A stretch of DNA of 64,000 nt from Campylobacter sp. RM16187 (GTDB lineage Bacteria; Campylobacterota; Campylobacteria; Campylobacterales; Campylobacteraceae): contig NZ_CP012549.1 of NCBI RefSeq assembly GCF_025319965.1, positions 496,001 to 560,000 of the forward strand, given 5' to 3'. Below, one piece after another: positions 37,461 to 47,694 of this stretch. Each line of letters begins with the position of its first letter. Position 1 is the stretch's first letter. The translations under genes were made by a program, and so were the position numbers. Below the pieces are notes generated by a model. That model was not told the DNA's origin. It searched no databases and worked only from the letters and a program-made list of their open reading frames with translations.

Positions 37461-38966
37461 GTGATATTTGAAAACCAATTGGAAATTCAAAGGCTACAAA
37501 CTGCCGACGAACTAAGGCAAATAGGGATAAGTCCGTATCCTCATTTTTTAAGACGTGATATGGATATCTCAAAATTTAGATTAAAATTTTCTCATATAAA
37601 AGATACTGAAAGCAAGAATGCCGAGGGTCAATTTGTTAGCTTGGCCGGACGCATAAAGCTGATACGAGACGCTGGTAAGGCTATATTTGCCAATATTGAA
37701 GATGAAGATGGAAATTTACAAATTTATTTTAGCAATAAAACTCTTGACGAAGAGTGGTTTAAGGTAGTTAAAAAAAAGATAGAGGTCGGAGATATAATCT
37801 TTGTAAGAGGATATGCGTTTATAACTAGAACCGGTGAGTTCTCTATGCATGTAAGCGAGCTAAAGCTAGCATCTAAAGCAATCTGTCCTCTTCCTGAAAA
37901 GTATCACGGATTAGTTGATATAGAGACTAGATATCGCCAAAGATACCTTGATATGATTATGAATCCCGATGTTAGAAATGATTTTAAAAAGCGTTCCATA
38001 ATTATCAGCACCATTAGAAGATTTTTTGAAGATAAAGGGTTTTTGGAGGTCGAAACTCCTATGATGCACCCGATTCCAGGCGGTGCTAATGCAAAGCCTT
38101 TCGTGACCTTTCATAACTCTTTAGGTGTAGATAGATATCTTAGAATTGCACCAGAACTTTATTTAAAACGTCTGATAGTAGGTGGTTTTGAAGCTGTATA
38201 TGAGATGAACAGAAACTTTAGAAACGAAGGCATGGATCTTACGCACAATCCTGAGTTTACAAGTATTGAATTTTACTGGGCATATCATACATATCATGAT
38301 TTAATGGGACTAACAGAAGAGCTTTTCGGTGTTCTTTTTGATAAGCTTGATATGGAAAAAATTGTAGAGTATGATGGGTTAAAAATTGATTTTTCAAGAC
38401 CTTTTACGAGAATAAATTACAAAAAGGCTATTATTGAGATAGGTAGGATTTCTCCTGATATTGTAGAAGATAAGTATAAAATTTTGGCTAAATTAAGAGA
38501 GGATGGATTTGAGGCTAATGAAAAGCTTAGCTTAGGGCATCTTCAAGCTGAGCTTTTTGACAACTATGTAGAAGCAAGACTAATAAATCCTACTTTTGTT
38601 ATGGATTTTCCTATAGAAATAAGTCCTCTATCAAGAAGAAGCGATAGTAATCCAAATGTTGCGGAGAGATTTGAGCTATTTATAGCAGGACGTGAGATAG
38701 CTAATGGATTTAACGAGTTAAATGATCCTATAGATCAATACAATCGCTTTGCTTCTCAAATTGAAGCAAAAGATGCCGGAGACGACGAGGCTCACGAGAT
38801 GGATGAGGATTATGTAAAGGCTCTTGGATATGCTATGCCTCCAACAGCTGGACAGGGTATCGGTATAGATAGGCTTGTGATGCTTCTTACTAATAAAAAA
38901 TCGATTAGAGATGTAGTATTATTCCCTGCTATGAGGCCACTTAAAACAGAAATTAAGGAGAATTAA
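37461..38966 (+). CDS. lysS: Lysyl-tRNA synthetase (class II)
   Basis: 501 residues, GTG start after AAGGAAT. An N-terminal OB-fold ([26 protein letters not shown] in part) is followed by class II motifs: motif 2 near [20 protein letters not shown] and motif 3 as [13 protein letters not shown]. It is co-directional with fur (18 bases) and glyA (1 base), so aminoacylation and one-carbon genes share the fur transcript. Confidence 0.97.
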   Translation: MIFENQLEIQRLQTADELRQIGISPYPHFLRRDMDISKFRLKFSHIKDTESKNAEGQFVSLAGRIKLIRDAGKAIFANIEDEDGNLQIYFSNKTLDEEWFKVVKKKIEVGDIIFVRGYAFITRTGEFSMHVSELKLASKAICPLPEKYHGLVDIETRYRQRYLDMIMNPDVRNDFKKRSIIISTIRRFFEDKGFLEVETPMMHPIPGGANAKPFVTFHNSLGVDRYLRIAPELYLKRLIVGGFEAVYEMNRNFRNEGMDLTHNPEFTSIEFYWAYHTYHDLMGLTEELFGVLFDKLDMEKIVEYDGLKIDFSRPFTRINYKKAIIEIGRISPDIVEDKYKILAKLREDGFEANEKLSLGHLQAELFDNYVEARLINPTFVMDFPIEISPLSRRSDSNPNVAERFELFIAGREIANGFNELNDPIDQYNRFASQIEAKDAGDDEAHEMDEDYVKALGYAMPPTAGQGIGIDRLVMLLTNKKSIRDVVLFPAMRPLKTEIKEN

Positions 38967-38967
38967 A

Positions 38968-40212
38968 ATGAGTTTAAAAGATTTTGATAAAGCTATATTT
39001 GACCTGACCGAGCTTGAGCTTAAAAGACAGTGCAATCACCTTGAGATGATCGCTAGTGAGAATTTTACTTATCCTGAAGTAATGGAAGTAATGGGCTCTA
39101 TTCTTACAAACAAATATGCAGAAGGATATCCTGGTAAGCGCTACTACGGTGGTTGTGAATTTGTCGATCGGATCGAACAAATCGCAATAGATAGATGCAA
39201 AGAGCTTTTTGGTTGCGAGTTTGCAAACGTTCAGCCTAATTCCGGCTCACAGGCGAATCAGGGGGTATACGGTGCACTTTTAAATCCCGGAGATAAAATT
39301 TTAGGTATGGATCTAAGTCATGGAGGACACTTAACTCATGGCTCTAAGGTAAGTAGCTCAGGCAAGATGTATGAGAGCTTTTTTTATGGTGTTGAACTTG
39401 ATGGACGTATAAACTATGATAGGGTTTTAGATATTGCTAAAATAGTGAAGCCAAAATTGATAGTATGCGGTGCTAGTGCTTATACAAGAGAGATTGAGTT
39501 TAAAAAATTTAGAGATATAGCCGATGAGGTTGGTGCGATACTGTTCGCAGATGTAGCTCATATCGCAGGTCTTGTGGTTGCCGGCGAGCATCAAAATCCA
39601 TTCCCGCATTGTGATGTCGTAAGTTCTACTACGCACAAGACTCTTCGTGGCCCAAGAGGTGGAATTATTATGACAAATAATGAGGAGTATGCCAAGAAAA
39701 TAAACTCTTCTATATTCCCAGGAATTCAAGGCGGTCCATTGGTTCATGTGATAGCTGGTAAGGCTGTTGGCTTTAAACATAATCTATCGCCAGAATGGAA
39801 AGTTTATGCAAAACAGGTTAAGGTTAATGCTAAAAAACTAGCAGAAGTATTGCTCTCTAGGGGATATGACCTAGTAAGTGGCGGAACTGATAATCACCTT
39901 ATTTTGATGAGCTTTTTGAATAAGGAATTTAGTGGAAAAGACGCAGATATAGCTCTTGGAAATGCTGGAATTACAGTAAATAAAAATACTGTTCCTGGCG
40001 AGACAAGGAGTCCTTTTGTAACAAGCGGTATACGCGTAGGAAGCCCTGCGTTAACAGCGCGCGGTATGAAAGAGGCCGAATTTGAGATAATTGCTAATAA
40101 AATCGCGGATGTACTGGATGATATTAATAATGCATCCGTTCAAGCTAAAATAAAAGCCGAGTTAAAAGAACTTGCGAGCAAATTTATAATTTATGATAGA
40201 GCGACATTTTAA
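38968..40212 (+). CDS. glyA: Serine hydroxymethyltransferase
   Basis: PLP enzyme that interconverts serine and glycine and charges tetrahydrofolate with a one-carbon unit; 414 residues. The PLP lysine lies in [16 protein letters not shown], and the N-terminal LIASENF-type segment reads [13 protein letters not shown]. Its one-carbon product feeds purine synthesis (guaB, guaA and purD are all in this window). The start follows AAGGAG, and the stop overlaps the DUF1882 start by 1 base. Confidence 0.98.
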   Translation: MSLKDFDKAIFDLTELELKRQCNHLEMIASENFTYPEVMEVMGSILTNKYAEGYPGKRYYGGCEFVDRIEQIAIDRCKELFGCEFANVQPNSGSQANQGVYGALLNPGDKILGMDLSHGGHLTHGSKVSSSGKMYESFFYGVELDGRINYDRVLDIAKIVKPKLIVCGASAYTREIEFKKFRDIADEVGAILFADVAHIAGLVVAGEHQNPFPHCDVVSSTTHKTLRGPRGGIIMTNNEEYAKKINSSIFPGIQGGPLVHVIAGKAVGFKHNLSPEWKVYAKQVKVNAKKLAEVLLSRGYDLVSGGTDNHLILMSFLNKEFSGKDADIALGNAGITVNKNTVPGETRSPFVTSGIRVGSPALTARGMKEAEFEIIANKIADVLDDINNASVQAKIKAELKELASKFIIYDRATF

Positions 40213-40754
40213 TGCAAAGCATTGACACCGCTCTTATTAAGATGATTACTAATCATTACTATATAAAGCGCGATAGTATAGTAAATAAGATTGAGTATAA
40301 AGGCAGAGTGTTTTTCAATAAATTTGAAAGAGTTGACGAGCCTTTAAACTATAAAGTTATAAAAGATCATGCCGAAGGCAAGATAGTGGTCGCTCACTCT
40401 TTAATAAGTGCAACTGATAAAGTTGAAAATATTGTATTTGATTATAATGGCAGGATGCCAGATAGGTTTTGGCATAGGGCACAATTATTGCTTAGGGAAG
40501 AGGGATATATAAATTTTACAGCTTATGAGACTAAGACGCCAGGGCATCTGCATCTTTATATTCATAAAGGGCATACGACATTAAATGAGGGATACCAGCT
40601 GGCCAATAAACTCTCTTTGTTACTCTCTCAGCGTTTGGTTAAGGAGTGGAGAGTGTTTCCTACTCTTGATCTTCCAAGAGAGTTTAATATACTTACTTTG
40701 CCTTATAAGGTCTATCAAAAAGAGCGCGGGGCATCGTGGTCAAAGCATATGTAA
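40212..40754 (+). CDS. DUF1882 family protein
   Basis: 180 residues, soluble and basic. It matches the Campylobacterota-specific DUF1882 family ([46 protein letters not shown] in part). The HxHxYxHKGHTTL segment and the [20 protein letters not shown] segment recall the small catalytic domain of archaeal/eukaryotic primases (PriS-like), but this is a loose visual impression. It overlaps glyA by 1 base and is followed by the SPOR gene. The function is unknown. Confidence 0.85.
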   Translation: MQSIDTALIKMITNHYYIKRDSIVNKIEYKGRVFFNKFERVDEPLNYKVIKDHAEGKIVVAHSLISATDKVENIVFDYNGRMPDRFWHRAQLLLREEGYINFTAYETKTPGHLHLYIHKGHTTLNEGYQLANKLSLLLSQRLVKEWRVFPTLDLPREFNILTLPYKVYQKERGASWSKHM

Positions 40755-40763
40755 GGAGTGAAA

Positions 40764-41651
40764 ATGGAATACAATGAATTAAGAGATATCATGCTGGAAA
40801 AAGAAGAGGATAAAAAAGGTAGAAGTTTTAAGAAAATTCTTATACTAATTGCCGCATTTACTATTTTGTTTTTAACTGTTTTGATAGTTATGAAAATTTT
40901 AAATACTAGTGATAGTGGAAATCAAATTTCTCAACCTGACTCCAGACTTATTCTTCCGCCTGAGCCAGATACAACCAAACAAACTCTTCCTCAGACGATC
41001 GCCAAAGATGAGGCGCAAAATACCGCCGAGAAAGATATTCAACCAAATACTCAGTCAAATTCCGTCTCGGATAGCCAGAAGAATGATAGCCTATTTCAGC
41101 AGGTGCCTATAATACCTGAAAACAAAGGGCAAGAGAGCTTTGAGGATATGGTAAAAACACTCAAGGAAAAAGAGGTAAAAAAACAAGAACAAGCTATGAC
41201 TCAAAATAAATCAGTTACTCCTCCTGCTCCAGCAGAAAATGTAGCCACTTCAAAGGACGGAGAGAAGACAAAAGTAGAAACTAAGCAGATAGAGTCAAAG
41301 AAGAATGAGCAAAAAGTAACAGTAGTAAAACCAAAAGAAGATAAAAAAACTTCCCAGCCTCCTAAAGAGAGCATAAAAAAGGATACCCAAGTCTCTAATG
41401 TAAAATCTCAAGGCCTTGCAAGAGGAAGCTATGTGCAAGTTTTTGCGGTGAAAAAATTCAATGAAAATGTATCTGAAATTAAAAAAATAAAGGCAAATGG
41501 ATATACGTATAAGCTCTATGAGGCAGATATTAAAGGTGGAAAGGTTATAAAGGTTCTAATAGGACCATTTAGTGGCTCGCAGCTATCAACAGAGCTTGCA
41601 AATATAAGGAAAAATATCGCAAGCGGTGCATTTATAGTCAATATTAAATAA
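40764..41651 (+). CDS. SPOR domain membrane protein
   Basis: 295 residues from ATG 40764 (AAGGAG 5 bases upstream; a GTG at 40758 lies in that site). A cytoplasmic stretch of about 24 residues is followed by a transmembrane helix (about 25-45, LILIAAFTILFLTVLIVMK), a long Gln/Lys/Pro-rich disordered periplasmic linker, and a C-terminal SPOR domain (about 220-295, GSYVQVFAVKKFNENVSEIKK). SPOR domains bind denuded septal peptidoglycan, so a division-site role is likely. It overlaps the aroE start by 1 base. Confidence 0.9.
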   Translation: MEYNELRDIMLEKEEDKKGRSFKKILILIAAFTILFLTVLIVMKILNTSDSGNQISQPDSRLILPPEPDTTKQTLPQTIAKDEAQNTAEKDIQPNTQSNSVSDSQKNDSLFQQVPIIPENKGQESFEDMVKTLKEKEVKKQEQAMTQNKSVTPPAPAENVATSKDGEKTKVETKQIESKKNEQKVTVVKPKEDKKTSQPPKESIKKDTQVSNVKSQGLARGSYVQVFAVKKFNENVSEIKKIKANGYTYKLYEADIKGGKVIKVLIGPFSGSQLSTELANIRKNIASGAFIVNIK

Positions 41652-42436
41652 TGCGGGTTTTTGCAGTTTTTGGAAATCCGATAAAGCACTCGATCTCTCC
41701 AAGGCTTCATAATCTAGCCTTGCAGAGAATGGGTCTTAACGGATTTTATACTAGGGTTTTGCTTGAAGACGGCAATAGTTTGGTTGCTAAATTTAAAAGT
41801 CTTAAATTAAGTGGTGCAAACATCACGATTCCTCATAAAGAGATAGTTTTAAATCAATGCGATGCGGTAGAAGAAAAAGCTCTAAAAATAGGCTCCATTA
41901 ATACCATTGTGCTTAAAAACGATCAAATTTACGGATACAATACCGATGCTCCCGGATTTATGCGCTCTATTGAAAAATTTGGTAGCATTAAAACCGCTCT
42001 TGTCTTGGGTGCAGGAGGAACAGCAAGAGCCATAGCTCATGCACTTAAAAATTCTGGAGCCAATGTTACTATCCTAAATAGAAGTAAGTCAAGGCTTGAA
42101 AATTTCAGCGAATTTAAAAATTTTACATGGGATACATTTGCGGGCAGTGAATTTCAGCTGGTTGTAAATACAACTTCTGCCGGACTAAATGACGATAGTT
42201 TGCCTGCGCCAATTGAAATTTTAGAGCCTATATTTAAAAGAGCCAAATTTGCTTTTGATGTAATATATAATAAGCCTACCTCATTTTTAAATATGGCTAT
42301 TGCAAATGGAATTATTTGCAAAAACGGTTCTGATATGTTGCTTCATCAGGCTGTTTTGGCTCTAAATTTATTTTATTCCAACTCCCTTGATGAAAAAGTT
42401 ATAGAAAAACACATGAGAGAGGCTTTTAATCTTTAA
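41651..42436 (+). CDS. aroE: Shikimate dehydrogenase
   Basis: NADPH-dependent reduction of dehydroshikimate in the aromatic amino-acid pathway; 261 residues. The substrate site FGNPIKHSISPRLHN, the catalytic lysine in NITIPHKE, and the NADP loop VLGAGGTARAIAHAL are all visible. It is the last gene of the fur-lysS-glyA run, ending at a hairpin shared with the convergent pyk. Confidence 0.95.
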   Translation: MRVFAVFGNPIKHSISPRLHNLALQRMGLNGFYTRVLLEDGNSLVAKFKSLKLSGANITIPHKEIVLNQCDAVEEKALKIGSINTIVLKNDQIYGYNTDAPGFMRSIEKFGSIKTALVLGAGGTARAIAHALKNSGANVTILNRSKSRLENFSEFKNFTWDTFAGSEFQLVVNTTSAGLNDDSLPAPIEILEPIFKRAKFAFDVIYNKPTSFLNMAIANGIICKNGSDMLLHQAVLALNLFYSNSLDEKVIEKHMREAFNL

Positions 42437-42443
42437 TTTATCC

Positions 42444-42474
42444 TCTCTTTGCCAACTTCACATTAGCAAAGAGA
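42444..42474. terminator. Terminator between aroE and pyk
   Basis: Perfect 9-bp inverted repeat, TCTCTTTGC (42444-42452) and GCAAAGAGA (42466-42474), in the 45-base gap between convergent genes. The right side is followed by AATTTATTT and the left, on the other strand, by GGATAAATT; it may serve both directions. Confidence 0.65.
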
Positions 42475-42481
42475 AATTTAT

Positions 42482-43939
42482 TTAGCTATTATCGTCGGCT
42501 ATATTTAGATAGTAGTCTATCTGGTCGCGCTTCAAGATACGTATCATATTTGTGCTACCCTCTATTCCGGCAGGGTATCCGGCAGTCATTATATAGGTTT
42601 TATCGTGATCTATATATCCTAGTTTGTGAGCTTTTTTTGTCGTATTTGCGATTATCATGTTTAGCATCTCAAGCTTAACCGTAAAGGCCGGCATTACCCC
42701 CCATGCAAGAGTGAGTGAGTGTGCAGTCTCTTCATCGTGAGTAATTGCTATAATATCAATGTTTGGTCTATATCTTGCCATTTTTATAGCCGATTTTCCA
42801 GATCCGGTTACGGATAATATCGCATCAACTTTTAATTGCGAAGCAAGGCGAGTGGTGCTTGAAGCCACCATATCTGTCTCGTCGAAGTAGCCAAATTGAT
42901 CAAATTTATTAAAAGGATAAATTTGCTGAACCTGTACTATCGTATTTCTCATCGCCTCTACGACCGCGACAGGATTTTTGCCTATAGCGCTCTCTTCGCT
43001 TAACATTACAGCATCTGTTCCATCTAAGACGGCATTTGCTACGTCGCTTATCTCAGCTCTTGTTGCAGTTTCGTGTTCTGCCATACTTAGCATCATTTGT
43101 GTTGCCGTTATGACCGGCTTTGAAGCTTCATTCGCTTTTTTTATAATTAGCTTTTGAATTGTAGGAACTCTGTAATAAGGCACTTCTATGCCCAAGTCCC
43201 CTCGAGCTACCATTATACCGTCGCTTACTCTTATAATCTCATCAATGTTTTCAACAGCATCAAATTTCTCTATCTTGGCATAAATTTTAGCTTTTGAGCC
43301 GAATGATTTTAAAATTTCTCTCGCCTTTAAGATGTCATTGGCGTTTTGCACAAATGAGATTGCTACGAAATTTACTCCGTTTTTGGCTCCAAATTCCATA
43401 TCTTTTAGGTCTTTTTCTGTGATTACATCAATATTGATCTTTGTATTTGGGAAATTTACTCCCTTGTTTGAGTTTAAAAAACCATCATTTTCAACAACCG
43501 CTTCAACCGCATCATTTCCGCTTTTTATAACTTTTGTGCGTATTGAGCCATCATATAAGTAGATGTATTCGCCTTCTTTTAGCATAGGCAGAATTTGAGG
43601 CTGATTTATGCTAAGTTTATAGCGATTTGGTGAAATTTGCCCACCTATTATTTCGCCGGAGTGAACCTCTATAATATCTCCTGATTTAAGCTCAAAGGGT
43701 TTATCTAGCTTGCCTATTCTTATTTTTGGACCACAGATATCCTGAAAAATGCCTACCCTGTAGTTTAGCTTCTCTTCGACTCTTCTTATTTTTTCTATGT
43801 TTGCCTTATGATAATCGTGTGTGCCGTGGCTAAAATTTAGTCTAAAGGCATTTACGCCAGCTTTAACTAGATTTTCGATTATCTCTTCACCTTCGCTTGC
43901 AGGACCTATAGTGGCTAAAATTTTTGTCTTTTTTATCAT
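42482..43939 (-). CDS. pyk: Pyruvate kinase
   Basis: 485 residues, with the pyruvate kinase barrel: LATIGPASEG at the start, FRLNFSHGTHDYH, the active-site KIEKFDAVENIDEI, and MVARGDLGIEVPY. Campylobacter generally lacks phosphofructokinase, so the enzyme probably serves the lower, amino-acid- or PEP-fed part of central metabolism (established for C. jejuni; inferred here). It is a single-gene minus-strand unit, divergent from the TRAP binding protein. Confidence 0.96.
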   Translation of the reverse strand: MIKKTKILATIGPASEGEEIIENLVKAGVNAFRLNFSHGTHDYHKANIEKIRRVEEKLNYRVGIFQDICGPKIRIGKLDKPFELKSGDIIEVHSGEIIGGQISPNRYKLSINQPQILPMLKEGEYIYLYDGSIRTKVIKSGNDAVEAVVENDGFLNSNKGVNFPNTKINIDVITEKDLKDMEFGAKNGVNFVAISFVQNANDILKAREILKSFGSKAKIYAKIEKFDAVENIDEIIRVSDGIMVARGDLGIEVPYYRVPTIQKLIIKKANEASKPVITATQMMLSMAEHETATRAEISDVANAVLDGTDAVMLSEESAIGKNPVAVVEAMRNTIVQVQQIYPFNKFDQFGYFDETDMVASSTTRLASQLKVDAILSVTGSGKSAIKMARYRPNIDIIAITHDEETAHSLTLAWGVMPAFTVKLEMLNMIIANTTKKAHKLGYIDHDKTYIMTAGYPAGIEGSTNMIRILKRDQIDYYLNIADDNS

Positions 43940-44087
43940 AATATTCCTTATTAAATTTCTCGTATTCTATCAAAAATTGGATACAAATAGGATACATTTC
44001 AAACTCAAATGTAGTATTTATATACATCTTATATCTTTGATGTTTTTTTAAATTTGTAATTTTAAAGCCACTTTAAATTTCTAAAAG

Positions 44088-44093
44088 TATAAT
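44088..44093 (+). promoter_or_regulatory. Probable -10 box for the TRAP binding protein
   Basis: TATAAT in AAGTATAATGC, 28 bases before the ATG, with the AAGGAG ribosome-binding site between them. A perfect consensus hexamer. Confidence 0.6.
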
Positions 44094-44121
44094 GCAAAAA
44101 ATTTAATTTCAAGGAGAGTGG

Positions 44122-45180
44122 ATGAGAAAAATTTTGGCTATTTTAATGGCTATGTTGGTTTCTACATTTGCGTTTGCTAATGATGGCAAGAAGCATAAAC
44201 TAAAGCTTGCAAGCACATGGGAGGGCACAACACCTGTTTTAGGTGATGCCGTAAAGAATTTTAAAACATATGTTGAGGATATGTCAGGTGGCAGGATAGA
44301 GATTAGAATTGACTATCCGTCTAAACATAAGTCATCTTTTGGTATTCTTGATTTTGTAAAAAGCGGTCAATACGATCTTGGCTATACGGCATCTTATTAC
44401 TACAAGGGAAAAGATCCTAAGACTATGTTTTTTACAGCTCTACCTTTTGGTATGACTCCTGCAGAACTTCATGCTTGGTATGAATTTGGCGGCGGTAAAG
44501 AGCTTGAGGCAAAAGTTTACGATAAGCACAATATTAAAGTATTTAGTGCAGGCGACACCGGTACTCAAATGGGCGGTTGGTTTAAAAAAGAGATAAAAAG
44601 CGTAGATGACCTAAAAGGTCTTAAGGTCAGAATTCCCGGCTTTGGCGGTGAAGTAATGGCTAAAATCGGCTCTATTATCAATACTATTCCTACAGGCGAG
44701 TTATATATGGCTCTTGAGATGGGGACTATAGATGCTGTAGAGTGGGTAAGTCCTGCATTTGATATGGGTCTTGGATTTCACAAAGTGGCTAAATACTACT
44801 ATACGGGCTGGCAAGAGCCAAGTGCGCAAACTCAATTTTTTGTAAATAAAAAAGTTTATCAGAAGCTTCCTGATGATCTAAAAGCTATTATAGAGACTGC
44901 TTCTAGCAGGGTCGCAAGCGAGCTTTATGCAAAAGCTTATTTTGATAATATTAACTTTTGGAGCAAGATGAAATCAGAATTTCCTGGAATAGAGATTAAA
45001 TCCTTCCCGGATGATGTTATGGCTGCTCTTAAAAATGCCGCAAATGAAATTTTGGATCAAGAGGCTGCTAAAGATCCGTTATTTAAAGAGATTTTAGACT
45101 CTCAAAGATCGTTTTTAGCAAAAGCTAGAGAGTGGACTAAGATATCTGAATTTGCCTATATTCAAAAGGCTTCTAAATAA
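44122..45180 (+). CDS. TRAP transporter substrate-binding protein, TakP-like
   Basis: 352 residues. The signal peptide MRKILAILMAMLVSTFAFA precedes a DctP-family periplasmic receptor. The segment GDTGTQMGGWFKKEIKSVDDLKGLKVRIPGFGG (read in parts) resembles TakP and the Thermus lactate-binding homologue, which bind 2-oxo acids or lactate; a monocarboxylate ligand is therefore inferred. The conserved arginine of KVRIPG is the usual carboxylate contact. The DctQ/DctM membrane partners are not adjacent, so they must be encoded elsewhere. The gene is alone in its unit and converges on recR. Confidence 0.88.
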   Translation: MRKILAILMAMLVSTFAFANDGKKHKLKLASTWEGTTPVLGDAVKNFKTYVEDMSGGRIEIRIDYPSKHKSSFGILDFVKSGQYDLGYTASYYYKGKDPKTMFFTALPFGMTPAELHAWYEFGGGKELEAKVYDKHNIKVFSAGDTGTQMGGWFKKEIKSVDDLKGLKVRIPGFGGEVMAKIGSIINTIPTGELYMALEMGTIDAVEWVSPAFDMGLGFHKVAKYYYTGWQEPSAQTQFFVNKKVYQKLPDDLKAIIETASSRVASELYAKAYFDNINFWSKMKSEFPGIEIKSFPDDVMAALKNAANEILDQEAAKDPLFKEILDSQRSFLAKAREWTKISEFAYIQKASK

Positions 45181-45206
45181 TTAATTTTAGGCGATAAGCT
45201 TTAAGG

Positions 45207-45779
45207 TTATATTTTCGTTCTACTCTCAATAGCTTTCATAAGCGAGAGTAGATCGATATTTTCTAAACTTACTCCGGTAGGGACTCCTTGAGCGATCTTG
45301 CTAAATTTTACATCTAAATTTTTAAGTTGATCCTCTATGAAAATTATCAACGCATCGCTGTTTATATTTGGAGTTAATGCGAATATAATCTCTTCTGTGC
45401 CGTTTTTAATAATGCAGTTTTTTAAATCTTCTATGATTTTTGGGGTAAGCTCTTCAAGCACGAAGTAAAGCCCTGAATAGATTCCGTTTTGTTCAAGTAT
45501 TAAGATGTCTTTTGGATTTTCTACTACTGCTAGTAACGCTCTATCTCTCGTTTCATCGCTACAAATATCACAAATTTCATCTTCGCTAAGTCCGCTACAA
45601 ATTTGACATTTTTTAGTAAACCTAACCGCATCTTCTATACTTTGAGCTAGCTTAAGTCCTCCGAAGCTATCGCCTAAACAAACATGGTAGGCAAATCTTT
45701 GGGCTGATTTTTTGCCAACTCCAGGAAGCTTTTCAAAGGCTGCTATAAGCTCGTTAAATTTCTCAAGTCCTTTTCTCAA
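45207..45779 (-). CDS. recR: Recombination mediator RecR
   Basis: 190 residues from the TTG at 45779 (MRKGLEKFNELIAAFEKLPGVGKKSAQRFAYH in parts), with AAGG 7 bases upstream; a frame start at 45809 would add ten codons read from racS. The helix-hairpin-helix LPGVGKKSAQR, the zinc finger CQICSGLSEDEICDIC, and a Toprim domain (LLAVVENPKDI) follow. It acts with RecF/RecO-type factors in gap repair. The start codon overlaps the racS stop as TTGA, so it is translationally coupled to the two-component genes. Confidence 0.94.
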   Translation of the reverse strand: MRKGLEKFNELIAAFEKLPGVGKKSAQRFAYHVCLGDSFGGLKLAQSIEDAVRFTKKCQICSGLSEDEICDICSDETRDRALLAVVENPKDILILEQNGIYSGLYFVLEELTPKIIEDLKNCIIKNGTEEIIFALTPNINSDALIIFIEDQLKNLDVKFSKIAQGVPTGVSLENIDLLSLMKAIESRTKI

Positions 45780-47026
45780 GCGGCTACCTTGGGTTTTGTA
45801 TTGATGCAAAATATATGATATCCATCTTCATAAGAATAAGATAAGTTAAATTTGTGCATTTGACATATATGATCTATGATGTAAAGTCCAAGCCCCATTC
45901 CTGCGCTATTGCTATTTTTTTCTCTTATAAAGGCTTGCATATAGTATTCTATAGGTTTCTCAAGAGGCTTGCCTAAATTTTTAATATAAATTTCATTTTT
46001 GGTACAGATTACCTGAGCTTTTTTATCATCAGCATATTTTAGGGCGTTATCTACTAAATTTTTAACCGCCAAAGCAAATAGCTGAAAATCAACTCTCAAA
46101 AGCATATCATCATTAAAGTCACAAATAACTCTCTCTTCAAATTTATCAAGCATAAGCATATCTCTGACCTGCTCCATTATTATAGAAAAGAAGCACTCTT
46201 GATAGTTTAGGGCATAGCTTTTTGAGAGTAGTTGCTCTATTTTTGCAAATTCGTTTATTAGCATGTCAAGCTTTTCAAAGATAGTTATAAGACGATTTTT
46301 TTGAGTTTCGTTTTGCACCATTTCGGCCACTATTCTACCTTTGCCTATAGGAGTTTTTAGTTCGTGCATTATTGTTCGTAAAAATAATTGCCTAGATTTT
46401 ATAAGCTCTCTTATCTTGGCTGCTGCATTATCAAATTCAATTGCTACACGAGAAATTTCATCATCAGACTGCGCAGTCTTTGCTGATATTTCGACCTCCA
46501 TATTTCCGCTAGCAAATTTACGTATATCTTTACTTAGCTTTTTAAGCGGAGCAAGAGAGTTTATAACAGAGATATAGAGTGATACAAGCAATGTCACCGT
46601 AATAAAAAATCCTATCCAAAGCGGATCGTTTATATTTTTTGCATCGTTGCTTTCAAGCAAAATTTGAAATGCCGGATTTTTTATCTGTAAAAATAGATTA
46701 TCTCTGTAGTGAATTGACTGTATAAGCCCTAAAGGAGTTTGTTTAGCAAACACCGGATGTCCGTTATTTACTATCTCTGTGACTAAATTTTTATTATCTA
46801 TGTAAGATAGTCCAAAATTTTTAAAATAGTGCGATAAATCGCTTGGCGGATTTGATTTTTCATATAGCGTAATAAGATAATTTATCGCGCTTACTTGCTT
46901 GTCTTTGACCTTTTCTAGCATATTATTAAGCTGTATGTTGCCAAATGTAAATAGCAACATACAAACAAGCGAAAACGCGATTACGAATACTACAGTGATT
47001 TTAGTGGTGATAGAGTATCTTATCAT
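45776..47026 (-). CDS. racS: Sensor histidine kinase RacS
   Basis: 416 residues. Transmembrane helices at about 10-29 and 137-160 enclose a periplasmic sensor. A HAMP-type region follows, then the phospho-acceptor helix IMHELKTPIGKGR with His221 and an ATPase domain with NLVDNALKYAD and GMGLGLYIIDHI. The gene order dnaJ < > racR-racS-recR matches C. jejuni, where RacRS is linked to temperature-dependent growth and colonisation; I name it on synteny. It overlaps racR (ATGA) and recR. Confidence 0.88.
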   Translation of the reverse strand: MIRYSITTKITVVFVIAFSLVCMLLFTFGNIQLNNMLEKVKDKQVSAINYLITLYEKSNPPSDLSHYFKNFGLSYIDNKNLVTEIVNNGHPVFAKQTPLGLIQSIHYRDNLFLQIKNPAFQILLESNDAKNINDPLWIGFFITVTLLVSLYISVINSLAPLKKLSKDIRKFASGNMEVEISAKTAQSDDEISRVAIEFDNAAAKIRELIKSRQLFLRTIMHELKTPIGKGRIVAEMVQNETQKNRLITIFEKLDMLINEFAKIEQLLSKSYALNYQECFFSIIMEQVRDMLMLDKFEERVICDFNDDMLLRVDFQLFALAVKNLVDNALKYADDKKAQVICTKNEIYIKNLGKPLEKPIEYYMQAFIREKNSNSAGMGLGLYIIDHICQMHKFNLSYSYEDGYHIFCINTKPKVAA

Positions 47027-47694
47027 CCTATTAGCTTATAGCCTATACCGCGAACCGAGAATATGTGCCTTGGATTTTTTGAGTTATCCCCTATCTTGGT
47101 TCTCAGTCTTCCTATGATTACGTCTAAGCTCTTTGAATCCTTGTCTTTTAAGCTTTTGCAATTATAGACAAGTTGCTCTCTTGATACTGAGAAGCTATGT
47201 TGCTTGATAAGATAAGTTAAAATTTCATATTCGGCAGGAGTTAGTGTTAACGCCTCATTGTTGTAATAAATTTCATGTCTTTTTTCATCTATTCTAAAGG
47301 CTGAATCCACTACCTCTTCTACGTTTTCGTGAGATTTTTTATATCTTCTAATTAAACTCATTATTCTGGCGTGCATCTCTTTTGGATCGTAAGGCTTTGG
47401 AAGATAGTCGTCAGCCCCTATTTGAAGTCCTACGACCTTATCGCTTATATCGCTTCTGGCCGATGAAATAATAATAGGTATATCGTATTTTTCGCGAATC
47501 TCTTTGCATACCTCAAGTCCGTCTATGCCAGGTAACGTAAGATCTAAAATTAGTAAATCATAGTTTTTGATGCCTGCACTTAGTCCAAGATAAGGATCTT
47601 CATAGTTGGTGACTTTTATATTAAAATTATCTAAATATTCTGATAGAATTTGAGCAAATTCTGGATCGTCTTCGATCATCAAAACGTTAATCAT
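47023..47694 (-). CDS. racR: Response regulator RacR
   Basis: OmpR-type regulator, 223 residues from ATG 47694 (MINVLMIEDDPEFA; AGAGG upstream). The longer frame to 47757 runs through the promoter region. The receiver acidic pair is Asp9/Asp10, the phospho-site is Asp51 in LLILDLTLPG, and Lys100 lies in DDYLPKP. The DNA-binding domain contains LTPAEYEILTYL and ends RGIGYKLIG. It shares a 165-base upstream region with divergent dnaJ, a heat-shock gene, consistent with a temperature-linked role. Confidence 0.9.
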   Translation of the reverse strand: MINVLMIEDDPEFAQILSEYLDNFNIKVTNYEDPYLGLSAGIKNYDLLILDLTLPGIDGLEVCKEIREKYDIPIIISSARSDISDKVVGLQIGADDYLPKPYDPKEMHARIMSLIRRYKKSHENVEEVVDSAFRIDEKRHEIYYNNEALTLTPAEYEILTYLIKQHSFSVSREQLVYNCKSLKDKDSKSLDVIIGRLRTKIGDNSKNPRHIFSVRGIGYKLIG

